Shown piece after piece: positions 4,993 to 13,897 of a stretch of DNA of 19,451 nucleotides. Source of the DNA: Gp6-AA40 sp046732795 (GTDB lineage: Bacteria; Acidobacteriota; Vicinamibacteria; Vicinamibacterales; UBA2999); the NCBI GenBank assembly GCA_046732795.1, contig JBKPNV010000137.1, positions 1 through 19,451 of the forward strand. The letters run 5' to 3'. The translations under genes and the position numbers were made by a program. Each line of letters starts with the position of its first letter. Positions within the stretch are counted from its first letter, which is position 1. Below the pieces are notes generated by a model that saw nothing but the letters and a program-made list of their open reading frames with translations, did no database searches and was not told where the DNA came from.

Positions 4993-6813
4993 TTAACCCA
5001 ATACGTATTTTCCCTCACCTACGGCCGCATCGGCCAGCGTGCGGCGAAGTGCAACCGTGTTCACCGGCGTGACCTTCAGAAGCCGCCTCAGCGCCGCCAG
5101 CAGCGTTCGCAGCGTGTCGCCTTCCGCCATCGCCGACAGCGCCGATCGTGCCGCCGCTTCGATCCTCAAGCCCGCGTCATGCACGAAAACTCGAGCGGCG
5201 GCGACGTGCAAATCGGTGCGGCGCGGGTCGTCTGTGGTCGCGCTCTGAGCTCGCAGCACCGCGCTCTCGCCCGCGTAGGTATCGATGAGGATGTCGGAGG
5301 CGTAGCCCAGAACCTCCTGCTGGTCCGTGAGTTTCTCGCCATACGTTTGCATCGCCGTTCCAATCACCATCAGCGCGACCTTCTTGAATGCGGCGACGGT
5401 GCGGGCCTCGTCGCCGAGAACCCCTTCGTCGGATCCGGTTGCGCTGCCAATGGACGGCGACAACACCTCGTCCTGCAGCCGGCGGGCCGCGGCAATGAGC
5501 GGGATCTCACCCTTGACTGCCCGGCGAGCCAGCATCCCGGGGATGAGTAACCGGTTGATCTCGTTGGTGCCCTCGAAGATCCGATTCACTCGCGCGTCAC
5601 GGAAGTAGCGCTCCGCCGAGTAGTCCTTGACGAACCCGTTGCCTCCGTGGACCTGCACGTTCTCGTCGAGGACGAAGTCGAGCGCTTCGCTGCCCGCCAC
5701 TTTGGCGATGGACGCCTCGACTGCGTATTCCTCGAACGCCTGCGCGATCGCGCCGCCGTCATGGGACGAGCTGGCAAGCGTGGCGTCGATCAGGCCCGCG
5801 GTCCGATAGATGAGACTCTCGACCGCATACGTACGCGCGATCATTTCGCCGAGCTTGTGTTTAATTGCGCCAAACGACCCGATCGGCTGCCCGAATTGAC
5901 GGCGCCACGCGGCGTACGACGCTGCGTCCGCGATGGCAACCCGGGCCCCGCCGATGCACATGGCGCCCAGGCTGAAGCGACCGTAGTTGAGCGTGTTGAG
6001 CGCGACCTTGTGTCCCTTGCCGATCTCGCCGAGCACGTTGTCGGCAGGCACGCGCGCATCCTGGAGCAGGATTGGGGTCGTCGAGGAGCCGTGGAGGCCC
6101 ATCTTGTGCTCTTCGTTGCCCGACGTGACTCCTCCAAACGCCCGTTCCACGATGAAGGCCGTGAACTGTTCCCCATCCACCTTCGCAAAAACGATGAAGA
6201 CGTCGGCGAAGCCGCCGTTGCTGATCCACATCTTCTCGCCATTCAGCAGCCAGCTGCCGTCCGGCTGCTTGACTGCCCGCGTCTTCGCGGCGAGCGCATC
6301 GGAGCCCGATCCCGATTCGCTCAGGGCGTAGGCGCCGACGATTTCACCGCTCACGAGACGCGGCAGGTATTTCTCTTTCTGGGCAGGGGTGCCGAAGAGC
6401 ACGAGCGGAAGGATCGTCAGGTTCGCTTGCCCGCCGAAGGTGGTTGCAAACGACGCCGATGGGCCGATCCGTTCGATGACGGCCAGAGAAGACGCTTTGT
6501 CGAGATCGAGACCGCCGTAAGCTTCAGGCACAGCGACGCCGAGGAGTCCGAGCTCGCCGCATCGCTTCAGGAGAGAACGCGCGAGCTGCCAGTCCTTCTG
6601 CTCCAGCCGATCGAGCACCGGGAGCACTTCCGAATCGACGAACTCCGTCGTCGTCTGCGCCATGAGGCGATGTTCGTCGCTGAGCTTCTCGGGGGTGAAG
6701 ACGTCAGATGCCTCGGTCGCGTCGAGAAGCCACGAGCCGCCCCGGAAATGGGGTCGGGAGTCATTTGAAGAGGACACTTCTTCACGCCCGGTTTTAGGAC
6801 TGGCTGTGCTCAT
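4993..6813 (-). CDS. fadE: acyl-CoA dehydrogenase, FadE type (long form)
   Basis: This 606-residue flavoenzyme catalyses the first step of beta-oxidation, making trans-2-enoyl-CoA from acyl-CoA and passing electrons to ETF. It carries the first family signature, YALSESGSGSDA (162-173), the WISNGGFADVF flavin-binding segment (196-206), and the second signature, QVHGGNGFVKDYSAERYFRD (387-406). The catalytic Glu is probably E414 in RIFEGTNEINR. The roughly 200-residue C-terminal extension is typical of the long FadE/VLCAD-like group rather than the 380-residue short enzymes. The ATG at 6813 is preferred over GTG 6834 because a GGAGAG site lies just upstream of it. It is the last gene of the fad block, 69 bp after the thiolase. 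Confidence 0.93.
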   Translation of the reverse strand: MSTASPKTGREEVSSSNDSRPHFRGGSWLLDATEASDVFTPEKLSDEHRLMAQTTTEFVDSEVLPVLDRLEQKDWQLARSLLKRCGELGLLGVAVPEAYGGLDLDKASSLAVIERIGPSASFATTFGGQANLTILPLVLFGTPAQKEKYLPRLVSGEIVGAYALSESGSGSDALAAKTRAVKQPDGSWLLNGEKMWISNGGFADVFIVFAKVDGEQFTAFIVERAFGGVTSGNEEHKMGLHGSSTTPILLQDARVPADNVLGEIGKGHKVALNTLNYGRFSLGAMCIGGARVAIADAASYAAWRRQFGQPIGSFGAIKHKLGEMIARTYAVESLIYRTAGLIDATLASSSHDGGAIAQAFEEYAVEASIAKVAGSEALDFVLDENVQVHGGNGFVKDYSAERYFRDARVNRIFEGTNEINRLLIPGMLARRAVKGEIPLIAAARRLQDEVLSPSIGSATGSDEGVLGDEARTVAAFKKVALMVIGTAMQTYGEKLTDQQEVLGYASDILIDTYAGESAVLRAQSATTDDPRRTDLHVAAARVFVHDAGLRIEAAARSALSAMAEGDTLRTLLAALRRLLKVTPVNTVALRRTLADAAVGEGKYVLG

Positions 6814-6882
6814 CACCGCTCTCCGAAAGGACACCGGGTGTGATTACCATTGCGCGACCGGGACGAACTCACACCCCGTGTC

Positions 6883-8061
6883 TTACCACCGTTCAAAAAT
6901 ACCGGCGGCGCCCATCCCGCCTCCCACGCACATCGTGACGAGCCCGTAGCGCGCCTTGCGACGTCGCATCTCGTACAGGAGTGTCGTGGTCAACTTCGCT
7001 CCTGTACAGCCAAGAGGATGGCCAAGTGCGATCGCACCGCCGTTGACGTTGAGGCGCTCCGGATCGATTGGAAGATCGCGCAAACAGGCAAGCACCTGTG
7101 CCGCGAAGGCCTCGTTCAGCTCGATCAAGTCGATTTGATCAAGCGTCAGCCCTGCACGGGCAAGCGCCTTCCGCACCGCTGGAACCGGCCCGATGCCGAA
7201 TCGCTCCGGTTCTACGCCTGCAGTAGCGAACGAGACGAGCCGCGCGAGCGGTTCGAGCCCGCGGTCACGCGCCGCTTCGGCCGAGGTCACGATCACCGCT
7301 GCCGCCCCGTCGCTCGTCTGGGACGAGTTACCCGCGGTAACCGTGCCGGTCGCGTGAAATGCCGGACGGAGTTTGGCGAGCGCCGGCTCCGATGTATCGC
7401 GACGCGGCCCCTCGTCCTGCGCGACCGTCACCGCGCGTGGGACCGGCGCTCCGTTTGGACCGGGAGTTGCGACCTCGAACTGAAGCGCCGTTATTTCGTC
7501 CGCGAAACGTCCCGAATCGATGGCCGCTATTGCGCGCTGGTGACTTCGCAGCGCGAACCGATCCTGTTCCTCCCGGGAAATCCCGTACTCGCGAGCATGG
7601 TTCTCGGCCACCAATCCGGTGCTCAGGTAGACGTCCGGATACTCTTCAACCAGAGTCGGGTTGGGGCAGACCTTGTTGCCGCCCATTGGGACTAGGCTCA
7701 TCGATTCGGTGCCGCCCGCGATGACGATGTCTGCGAAACCGCACATCACGTGCTCGGCGGCCGAGGCGATCGCCTGCAGACCCGAGGCGCAGAAACGGTT
7801 CATGGTGACCGCTGACGCCTCGACAGGAACGCCGGCGCGAAGACTGGCAATACGCGCGACGTTGAGACCCTGCTCGGCTTCCGGCATCGCACAGCCGACC
7901 ATCACATCGTCGACATCGGACGCCTGGAGGGACGGCACTCGTCGTAACGCTTCGCCAATGACTGCCGCAGCCATCTCGTCCGGACGCACGGTCCGCAGCG
8001 CGCCGTTCGGCGCCTTGCCGACCGCAGTCCGTGTCGCCGAAACGATTACTGCTTCCCGCAT
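6883..8061 (-). CDS. fadA: acetyl-CoA acyltransferase (3-ketoacyl-CoA thiolase)
   Basis: This 392-residue thiolase cleaves 3-ketoacyl-CoA with CoA to give acetyl-CoA and a shortened acyl-CoA, closing the beta-oxidation cycle. The nucleophilic Cys is C91 in MNRFCASGLQAI. The active-site His is H348 in GGAIALGHPLGCTGAK, and the acid/base Cys is C378 in CVGGGMGAAGIFE. Length and motif spacing match degradative type I thiolases. Its ATG overlaps the end of the upstream alpha/beta hydrolase by 16 bp, so they share a transcript. Its position between fadN and fadE supports a degradative role over a biosynthetic one. Confidence 0.95.
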   Translation of the reverse strand: MREAVIVSATRTAVGKAPNGALRTVRPDEMAAAVIGEALRRVPSLQASDVDDVMVGCAMPEAEQGLNVARIASLRAGVPVEASAVTMNRFCASGLQAIASAAEHVMCGFADIVIAGGTESMSLVPMGGNKVCPNPTLVEEYPDVYLSTGLVAENHAREYGISREEQDRFALRSHQRAIAAIDSGRFADEITALQFEVATPGPNGAPVPRAVTVAQDEGPRRDTSEPALAKLRPAFHATGTVTAGNSSQTSDGAAAVIVTSAEAARDRGLEPLARLVSFATAGVEPERFGIGPVPAVRKALARAGLTLDQIDLIELNEAFAAQVLACLRDLPIDPERLNVNGGAIALGHPLGCTGAKLTTTLLYEMRRRKARYGLVTMCVGGGMGAAGIFERW

Positions 8062-8684
8062 GTGAAATCCGCTAACAGTTCCTCGAGTGCGTCGCCGACC
8101 TCGCTCGCCTGTCCGTCGAAGAGGTGATTGGCGCGATCAATTTCCACGAACTCCTTCGGTTCCTGGAGCTTGGCGTAGAACTCTCGTACTATCTTCAGAG
8201 GAATCAACTCATCGCTTTCGCCGTGGACGACGAACTTCGGCTTCGTCGACAACTTGACCGACGCGAACTCGTAACGATTGACCGGCGGCGCGATGCCGAT
8301 CAGCGTGCATATCCGATCGTCGTCTGCACCTGAGGTCATTGCAATGTACGAGCCGAAGGAGAACCCCGCAGCCCACACCTCCAAATCAGGATACCTTGCC
8401 GAGAGGAAGTCCACCGCAGCCCGGTAATCGTCCATTTCACCGCGTCCGTTGTCCCATGTTCCGGCACTCCGACCGACGCCTCTGAAGTTGAACCTCAAGA
8501 CGGCGCAACCGATTCGGCTCAGCGCTTTCGCCGACTGGAACACGACTTTGGTGTGCATCGTGCCGCCCTTGATGGGTAAGGGATGCGCGAAGACAACACC
8601 GGCTCGCGGCGCTCCGGCTGGCAGATCCAGCAGGGCCTCGAGCGGACCGGCGGGCCCGGGAATCTCTCGAACGGTCTCAGCCAA
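8046..8684 (-). CDS. alpha/beta hydrolase, COG2945-like
   Basis: Taking the TTG start at 8684 gives 212 residues. The protein has the small alpha/beta hydrolase pattern: FAHPLPIKGGTMHTKVV (32-48), RFNFRGVGRSAG (64-75), nucleophile Ser109 in AGFSFGSY, Asp158 in HGESDELIP and His187 in RANHLF. This family is esterase-like with poorly known substrates. It may act on acyl esters or acyl-CoA in this setting, but that is inference. AGGAG at 8693-8697 lies 8 nt before the TTG, which fixes this start; a longer frame to 8792 only adds residues unlike the family. It overlaps the upstream hydrolase by 8 bp and fadA by 16 bp. Confidence 0.85.
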   Translation of the reverse strand: MAETVREIPGPAGPLEALLDLPAGAPRAGVVFAHPLPIKGGTMHTKVVFQSAKALSRIGCAVLRFNFRGVGRSAGTWDNGRGEMDDYRAAVDFLSARYPDLEVWAAGFSFGSYIAMTSGADDDRICTLIGIAPPVNRYEFASVKLSTKPKFVVHGESDELIPLKIVREFYAKLQEPKEFVEIDRANHLFDGQASEVGDALEELLADFTCGKQ

Positions 8685-9486
8685 CGCTACGTCTCCTGTG
8701 GTCGTTCTGGTGGATGCTCCCGGCAAAACTGGTGACGAGCTCGGCAAACTCGTCGGGTCTGGTAATCGAGCCCAGGTGTCCGCTGCGCGCAATACACACG
8801 GCTCGCGCTCGCGGCCAGAGGCGGAGATAGTCTCGAGTCAGAGACACAGGGACGACGCGATCGAGCTCTGCCTCGCCCGTCACGATCAACGCCGGTGCGC
8901 TCAGCTGCGCGATTTCTGTTTCACGACTGTTTCCTTCGAGGAGTCGAACGCGCTGAGCCATGAGAAGGGGCGAGAACCGGTGTCTTACGACGGTGGCAAG
9001 ATGTCGGGCCGCGAACGCAAGCCCGGAACTCACACCCTCCTTCGCGACGGCCATCTCCTTGAACAGCTTCAGCGAGTTGACGCAGAAGACGGGCGACAGC
9101 AGTCTTGGTGCCCGTATCAGAAAGCGCACGCGGCGATCGGGCGTCCATGACGGCGGAATCGCCGAGACGACGACGACGCCGATCGTGCGGTGTGGATATC
9201 GAGCCGCAAACGACGCGGCAATGAGGCCGCCGTACGAAATTCCGCAGATGATCGCCGAGGGCACAGCCGCGGCGTCGAGCACGTCGTTCACCTGGCGCAG
9301 GTAGCTGTCGAAGCCGGCAGCAACGTCGAAAGATGCGCCGCTCGTCGGCTCGTCGGCAAGCGAGAACGTGATGACACGGCATCGCCTCGCCAACGCGTCC
9401 ACGGCCGGTCGCATCCATTCCCATCGGCCTTGAATGCCGGGAACGAGTACGACAGGTATGCCCGATCCTCGATCGATGATCCTCAT
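8677..9486 (-). CDS. alpha/beta hydrolase (second, lipase/esterase-like)
   Basis: This 269-residue alpha/beta hydrolase has an oxyanion-region motif VVLVPGIQGRWEW (12-24), nucleophile Ser84 in CGISYGGL, probable acid Asp209 in TGEAELDRVVP and His237 in SGHLGSITRP. A cap region lies at about 115-190. There is no signal peptide, so it should act in the cytoplasm. Candidate jobs next to beta-oxidation genes are release of fatty acids from esters or thioester hydrolysis; neither is shown by the sequence. The ATG at 9486 has a GAGAG site 5 nt upstream. It is unlike the neighbouring hydrolase in sequence, so the pair is not a recent duplication. Confidence 0.87.
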   Translation of the reverse strand: MRIIDRGSGIPVVLVPGIQGRWEWMRPAVDALARRCRVITFSLADEPTSGASFDVAAGFDSYLRQVNDVLDAAAVPSAIICGISYGGLIAASFAARYPHRTIGVVVVSAIPPSWTPDRRVRFLIRAPRLLSPVFCVNSLKLFKEMAVAKEGVSSGLAFAARHLATVVRHRFSPLLMAQRVRLLEGNSRETEIAQLSAPALIVTGEAELDRVVPVSLTRDYLRLWPRARAVCIARSGHLGSITRPDEFAELVTSFAGSIHQNDHRRRSVG

Positions 9487-9569
9487 GCGTGCTCTCGCGC
9501 ACCGCTAAAGCGTGCGCTCTACGCAACCATTCGTACCGTCGTGCTCTTACGTGCCGATTGGTCGTAGCC

Positions 9570-9587
9570 CGCAGGCTGCAGCCTGCG
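9570..9587. repeat. 18-bp perfect palindrome between fadN and the hydrolase genes
   Basis: CGCAGGCTGCAGCCTGCG reads the same on both strands. It sits 5 bp beyond the fadN stop and 84 bp before the next start. It resembles short dispersed intergenic palindromes found in many high-GC genomes. In RNA it could attenuate or process the fad transcript. No T-run follows. Confidence 0.6.
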
Positions 9588-9592
9588 CACCA

Positions 9593-11899
9593 TCAATTCC
9601 TCAGCGGCTTGCCGGTCTTCAGCGTGTGCTGAATGCGCTCGCGCGTCTTTGGTTCGGCCAGCAGACTGAGGAACGCCTCGCGCTCGAGATCAAGCAGGTG
9701 CTGTTCCGACACGATTGACGCATGCGGAAGGTTGCCTCCCGCCATGATCGTGGCGAGTTTGCGGCCGATTAACTTGTCATGGTCGCTGATGCGACCGGCC
9801 TTCCACGCCAGATGGACGCCCAGCTTCAACGTCGCCGCCACGCCTTCTCCGCCGACCGGGACTGCCGTTCGTCGCGGCGGAGCCGTGTACCCGTCCCGCA
9901 CGCGGTCGAGCGCCCGTGCTTTCGCATCGCTGATCAGCCTGTCGCGATTCATCGTCACAGCGTCAACCGGACGGAGATAACCGAGGCGGATCGCGTCTGG
10001 TCCGCTGGCGGAGGTCTTCGCGAAGCCGATGGTCTCGAACGCGCGTTGCACCGCCGGCAAAAAGTCTGTGCTGCCGGGAATCATCTGCTCGGCGGCACGC
10101 GCGACCATTTCCTTGGTTCCGCCACCTGCCGGAATCAGCCCGACGCCGACCTCGACCAAGCCGAGATAGGTTTCCCCTGCGATTTGGACGCGATCCGCGT
10201 GCAATGCGATCTCGCAGCCCCCGCCCAGCGCGAGCCCAGCTGGCGCGACGATCACCGGGACGGCTGCATAGCGGAGCGCCATCGTGGTCTGCTGGAACGT
10301 CCGCACCATCAGATCGAGCTCGTCCCAGTTCTCTTCCTGGGCCTCGAGCAACACGAGCATCAGGTTGGCGCCCGCGGAGAAATGCGGCGCCTCATTGCCC
10401 ACGACGAGCGCCGCGAAGTTGCGTTCCGCCTCGCGGACGCCAGCGTACAGCATCTGGATCGTGTCGCCGCCAATTGCATTCATCTTCGAGTGGAACTCGA
10501 CGGCGAGCACGCCGTCGCCGAGATCCACGAGGCTCGCGCCCGGGTTCTTCTTCACGACCTTCGAGCGGTCTCTGGCCGCACGCAGAATCAGAAGGTCCGG
10601 CGCGGCGGGCGCCACTTCGCTGCTGCGCAGCCGCGTGCTTCCGCTTTCGAGCGCCGATCGCCAGACGGCGGGAGTGCGATTCGTCGGCAGCTCGGCGTCT
10701 GCCTCGCGAGCCGACTCGATCACACGATCGATGCCGATGGCATCCGCCGTTTCGAATGGCCCAAGCTCCCATGCAAAACCCCATCGCATCACGCGGTCAA
10801 CGTCGTCGGGTGAGTGCGCGATCTCGGGCGTGACGTTCGCCGCGTACACCAGCGCAGGCGCCAGCGTCGATCGGAGGAACTGGCCGACTCGATCCGGACC
10901 GTTGAAGAGCGTCTTGATCCGGTCGGCGGTATCCGAGATCGCATTCGCCGCATCGAGAGAGGGGAGCTTCACGGGCTTGCGAGGCCGGTACTCGAGCGTC
11001 TCGTGATCGAGTGTCAGGATCTCGGACTCCCCATCGGCGCGTTTGACGCGCTTGTAGAATCCCTGGCCGGTCTTTTCCCCGAGCAGACCTCTGGCCACCA
11101 TCTGCTCGACAAAGTCCGGCAGCACGAACTGCGCGCGTGCCTTCTCGTCGGGCAATCGCTCGTGCAGGTTGCGGATCACATGCACGAGGATGTCGACACC
11201 CGCGAGATCGAGCGTGCGGAAGGTCGCGCTCTTCGGGCGGCCGATGGCCGGGCCCGTTATCGCGTCGATTTCCTCGATCGTGTAACTCCCTGTCGCGACC
11301 AGCGAAAGCGAACGCATGACGCCGGCGAGTGCGAGATGGTTACCGATGAAGTTGGGCGTGTCTTTCGCAATCACCACGCCCTTGCCGAGGTGGTGATCGG
11401 CGAACGCGCTGATCTCGTCGACGACCGTGCGGCTCGTATCCCCGGTCGGGATGATTTCGAGCAGGTGGAGATAACGCGGCGGGTTGAAGAAATGCGTGCC
11501 GAGCCAGTGGCGGCGAAAGTCGTCACTGCGCCCCTCGGCGAGCGCGCGAATCGGGATACCGGATGTGTTCGAGCTGACGATGGATCCGGCGCGCCGGACT
11601 TGATCGACGCGTGCCAGCAGTCCGCGCTTGACGTCGAGTTGCTCGACGATGGCCTCGATGATCCAGTCGGCTTCGCCAAGCCTGGCGAAGCCCTGATCGA
11701 AGCTGCCGGTCGTGATGAGTTTCCACGTGTCGGGGGTAAAAAATGGGTCTGGTTTGAGCGCGCGGGCGCGTTTGAGTCCTTCTGCTGCGGCCTCGCCAGT
11801 CACGTCGAGCAGGAACGCCGGCAATCCCGCGTTAGCGACGTGCGCCGCGATCTGAGCGCCCATGACGCCGGCGCCCAGCACGGCAACCGAACGGATCAT
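9593..11899 (-). CDS. fadN: fused 3-hydroxyacyl-CoA dehydrogenase/enoyl-CoA hydratase (FadN arrangement)
   Basis: This 768-residue bifunctional enzyme carries out hydration and NAD-dependent oxidation in beta-oxidation. The dehydrogenase half comes first: Rossmann motif GAGVMGAQIA (9-18), SSNTSGIPI (109-117), catalytic His136 in HFFNPPRY and Glu148 in LLEII, then the C-terminal helical domains to about residue 420. The crotonase half follows at about 455-660, with HFSAGANL (506-513) and the two catalytic Glu residues, E563 in GGGCEIALHAD and E583 in GLVEVGVGLIPAGGG. This order is the reverse of E. coli FadB and equals Bacillus FadN. It is first in the fad block. No Shine-Dalgarno is evident before ATG 11899. 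The gap to the divergent ankyrin gene is about 93 bp, so promoters must be close together. Confidence 0.94.
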   Translation of the reverse strand: MIRSVAVLGAGVMGAQIAAHVANAGLPAFLLDVTGEAAAEGLKRARALKPDPFFTPDTWKLITTGSFDQGFARLGEADWIIEAIVEQLDVKRGLLARVDQVRRAGSIVSSNTSGIPIRALAEGRSDDFRRHWLGTHFFNPPRYLHLLEIIPTGDTSRTVVDEISAFADHHLGKGVVIAKDTPNFIGNHLALAGVMRSLSLVATGSYTIEEIDAITGPAIGRPKSATFRTLDLAGVDILVHVIRNLHERLPDEKARAQFVLPDFVEQMVARGLLGEKTGQGFYKRVKRADGESEILTLDHETLEYRPRKPVKLPSLDAANAISDTADRIKTLFNGPDRVGQFLRSTLAPALVYAANVTPEIAHSPDDVDRVMRWGFAWELGPFETADAIGIDRVIESAREADAELPTNRTPAVWRSALESGSTRLRSSEVAPAAPDLLILRAARDRSKVVKKNPGASLVDLGDGVLAVEFHSKMNAIGGDTIQMLYAGVREAERNFAALVVGNEAPHFSAGANLMLVLLEAQEENWDELDLMVRTFQQTTMALRYAAVPVIVAPAGLALGGGCEIALHADRVQIAGETYLGLVEVGVGLIPAGGGTKEMVARAAEQMIPGSTDFLPAVQRAFETIGFAKTSASGPDAIRLGYLRPVDAVTMNRDRLISDAKARALDRVRDGYTAPPRRTAVPVGGEGVAATLKLGVHLAWKAGRISDHDKLIGRKLATIMAGGNLPHASIVSEQHLLDLEREAFLSLLAEPKTRERIQHTLKTGKPLRN

Positions 11900-11992
11900 G
11901 GATCAAGTCTACGTCACTGCGATTGCTCGCGCTGCAACATGCGATCGTTGGGTCTGACGTGTCGGATATGCAATAGTTCGAGTGCCCGCTCC

Positions 11993-13771
11993 ATGATCCT
12001 TCGCCTCTCGATTCTCTTCCTGCTCATACCGCAGGCGGCCTTGGCGCAGTCACCGCAGGCGGCGCGCTCCGCCGTTACGCGCGCCCTTCCGCTGCTGCAG
12101 CGCTCCGCGGCAACCTTCGTCGCACAGCGCGCGTGCGTGTCCTGTCATCACAACGCGCTCGCCATCATGACGCTTCGCCTGGCGCACCAGCGCGGGCTCG
12201 ACATCGATGCCAAAACGCTGGAGTCGGTGGAAGCGAAGACCTTTCGCCAGCTTCGCACTGCAAACGCGCTCGACGATGCGGTGCAGGCGGCGAGTGTATC
12301 GGACCCGACACCCAACGACAGTTATCTTCTGCTTGCCGCTCGTGCAGCCGCCGTTCCGCGCGACTTGACCACGGCGGTGTACGCCCGGCGAATCGCGCGG
12401 TGGCAGCGCGAGGGGCATTGGATCACGTCCGACTTCCGGCCGCCTCATTCGAGCAGCGTGTTCACCGCGACGGCCACGGCCATTCGCTCGATGCACTCGT
12501 ATATGCCGGAGGAACTGTCGGCCGAGCGCGATGCGGCCATTGGCCGCGCGCGGGACTGGCTGGTCACGGCGGCGCCCCGCTCGACGGAGGATGCGGCGTT
12601 TCGCCTGATGGGTCTGGTCTGGAGCGGCGCCTCAGCCGCGCAGGTGAGTGAAAGCAGTCGTGACCTGGTCGCGCGTCAGCGTCCCGATGGAGGCTGGCCG
12701 CAGCTGCCACGTTACGACTCCGACGCGTATTCGACCGGAGAGGCGCTCTACGCCTTGCATGAAGCGGGCGTCTCAGTCAGTGATCGCGCCTGGCGCAAAG
12801 GACTCGAGTTCCTGATCTCGACGCAGGCGCGAAACGGCACGTGGCACGTCCGTACCAGGATGCTCTCGCCCGCCGAGATCAGTCCCCCGTACTTTGCGAC
12901 GGGGTTCCCGTACGGCAAGGACGAATTCCTGTCGTTCACCGGTAGCTGCTGGGCGGTGATGGCGCTGCTGGTGGCGCTTCCTGAGCCGGCAACCAGTGCG
13001 CCGGCCGCAGAGCGGGGATCGAGCAACGAAGTCTCGTGGGCGCGCACTGCGTTATTCGGAACAGTCAGCGAGCTCCGGGAGCTTCTCGACTCGGGGCTCG
13101 ATCCCAACAGCAGGACTGAACGTGGAACGACGCCGCTGATGATGGCCGCGCCCGACCCCGATAAGGTCCGGCTGCTCGTCGAGCGCGGCGCGGATGTGAC
13201 ACGACGGTCGGCATCGGGGACCGATGCGCTGACGATCGCCGCCGCGCACTACGGCTCGAGCGCATCCATCCGGGCGCTGCTCGAGGCGGGCGCCGAGACC
13301 CAGCCGGCCGAACGGGTGCGCCGTGCGCCATTGCAGTACGCAGCGATGTGTGGCGACCTCGATGCGGTCAAACTCCTGCTGGCACATGGCAGTGAACCGT
13401 CGCCGGAGGCGTTATCCGAAGCCGTCACCTTCGGCCATGCCCCTGTGGTGCAAGCCCTGGTCGACGCGGGCGTGAACGTGCAGGTCACAGAACGATCGGG
13501 CATCAATCTGCTGCACTGGGCCGTTATCACTGACCGCGCGTCCATCATCCCGGTCCTGGTGAAAGCGGGCGTACCGATCAACGCGACCGACAACTTTGGA
13601 TTCACGCCGCTCATGTACGCCGCGACGGTAGACGTTGGAAATCTCGAGACGTTGGACGCGCTGCTTGCGGCCGGCGCGGACCGGCGCATTCGCAATGAGC
13701 AAGGGCGCACGCCGCGCGACCAGGCACGTCATTACAAGCACGCCCAATTGGCGGATGCGCTGAAGGATTAG
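11993..13771 (+). CDS. exported CxxCH / alpha-toroid-like / ankyrin-repeat protein
   Basis: This 592-residue protein starts with a clear signal peptide (hydrophobic 2-18, cleavage probably after ALA at 16-18). Shortly after comes ACVSCHHNALAIM, a CxxCH motif at 48-52 of the kind that binds c-type heme. The middle (about 60-330) has repeats such as QRPDGGWPQLP, AYSTGEALYALHEAG and LISTQARNGTWHVR, which resemble the alpha-alpha toroid of squalene-hopene cyclase/prenyltransferase folds. From about 343 to the end are ankyrin repeats (for example RTERGTTPLMMAA and NNFGFT-like DNFGFTPLMYAA). Its function is unknown; the layout suggests a periplasmic or surface protein for binding partners. Start at ATG 11993 suits the signal peptide; an in-frame ATG at 11939 gives a longer n-region. 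The frame is open upstream to 10814, but that part is antisense to fadN. Confidence 0.83.
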   Translation: MILRLSILFLLIPQAALAQSPQAARSAVTRALPLLQRSAATFVAQRACVSCHHNALAIMTLRLAHQRGLDIDAKTLESVEAKTFRQLRTANALDDAVQAASVSDPTPNDSYLLLAARAAAVPRDLTTAVYARRIARWQREGHWITSDFRPPHSSSVFTATATAIRSMHSYMPEELSAERDAAIGRARDWLVTAAPRSTEDAAFRLMGLVWSGASAAQVSESSRDLVARQRPDGGWPQLPRYDSDAYSTGEALYALHEAGVSVSDRAWRKGLEFLISTQARNGTWHVRTRMLSPAEISPPYFATGFPYGKDEFLSFTGSCWAVMALLVALPEPATSAPAAERGSSNEVSWARTALFGTVSELRELLDSGLDPNSRTERGTTPLMMAAPDPDKVRLLVERGADVTRRSASGTDALTIAAAHYGSSASIRALLEAGAETQPAERVRRAPLQYAAMCGDLDAVKLLLAHGSEPSPEALSEAVTFGHAPVVQALVDAGVNVQVTERSGINLLHWAVITDRASIIPVLVKAGVPINATDNFGFTPLMYAATVDVGNLETLDALLAAGADRRIRNEQGRTPRDQARHYKHAQLADALKD

Positions 13772-13897
13772 ACGCGAGCTGACGGGCGAAGATGGCAGAG
13801 ACGCGCGACTCGCTTGGACGAAAGCGTCACGGCAGGTCTTGGCAGACTCGCCACTGCGTGAGTCCGAAGACCCGCCGCGACTTCTCGCGACAGGCGT

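Noticed and set aside
5647..6768. 373-codon plus-strand open frame opposite fadE
   Set aside because: It is antisense to a clear acyl-CoA dehydrogenase and shows no domain features of its own.
10814..11992. long in-frame upstream extension of the ankyrin gene
   Set aside because: This stretch is antisense to fadN, and a signal peptide begins precisely at ATG 11993, so translation should start there.
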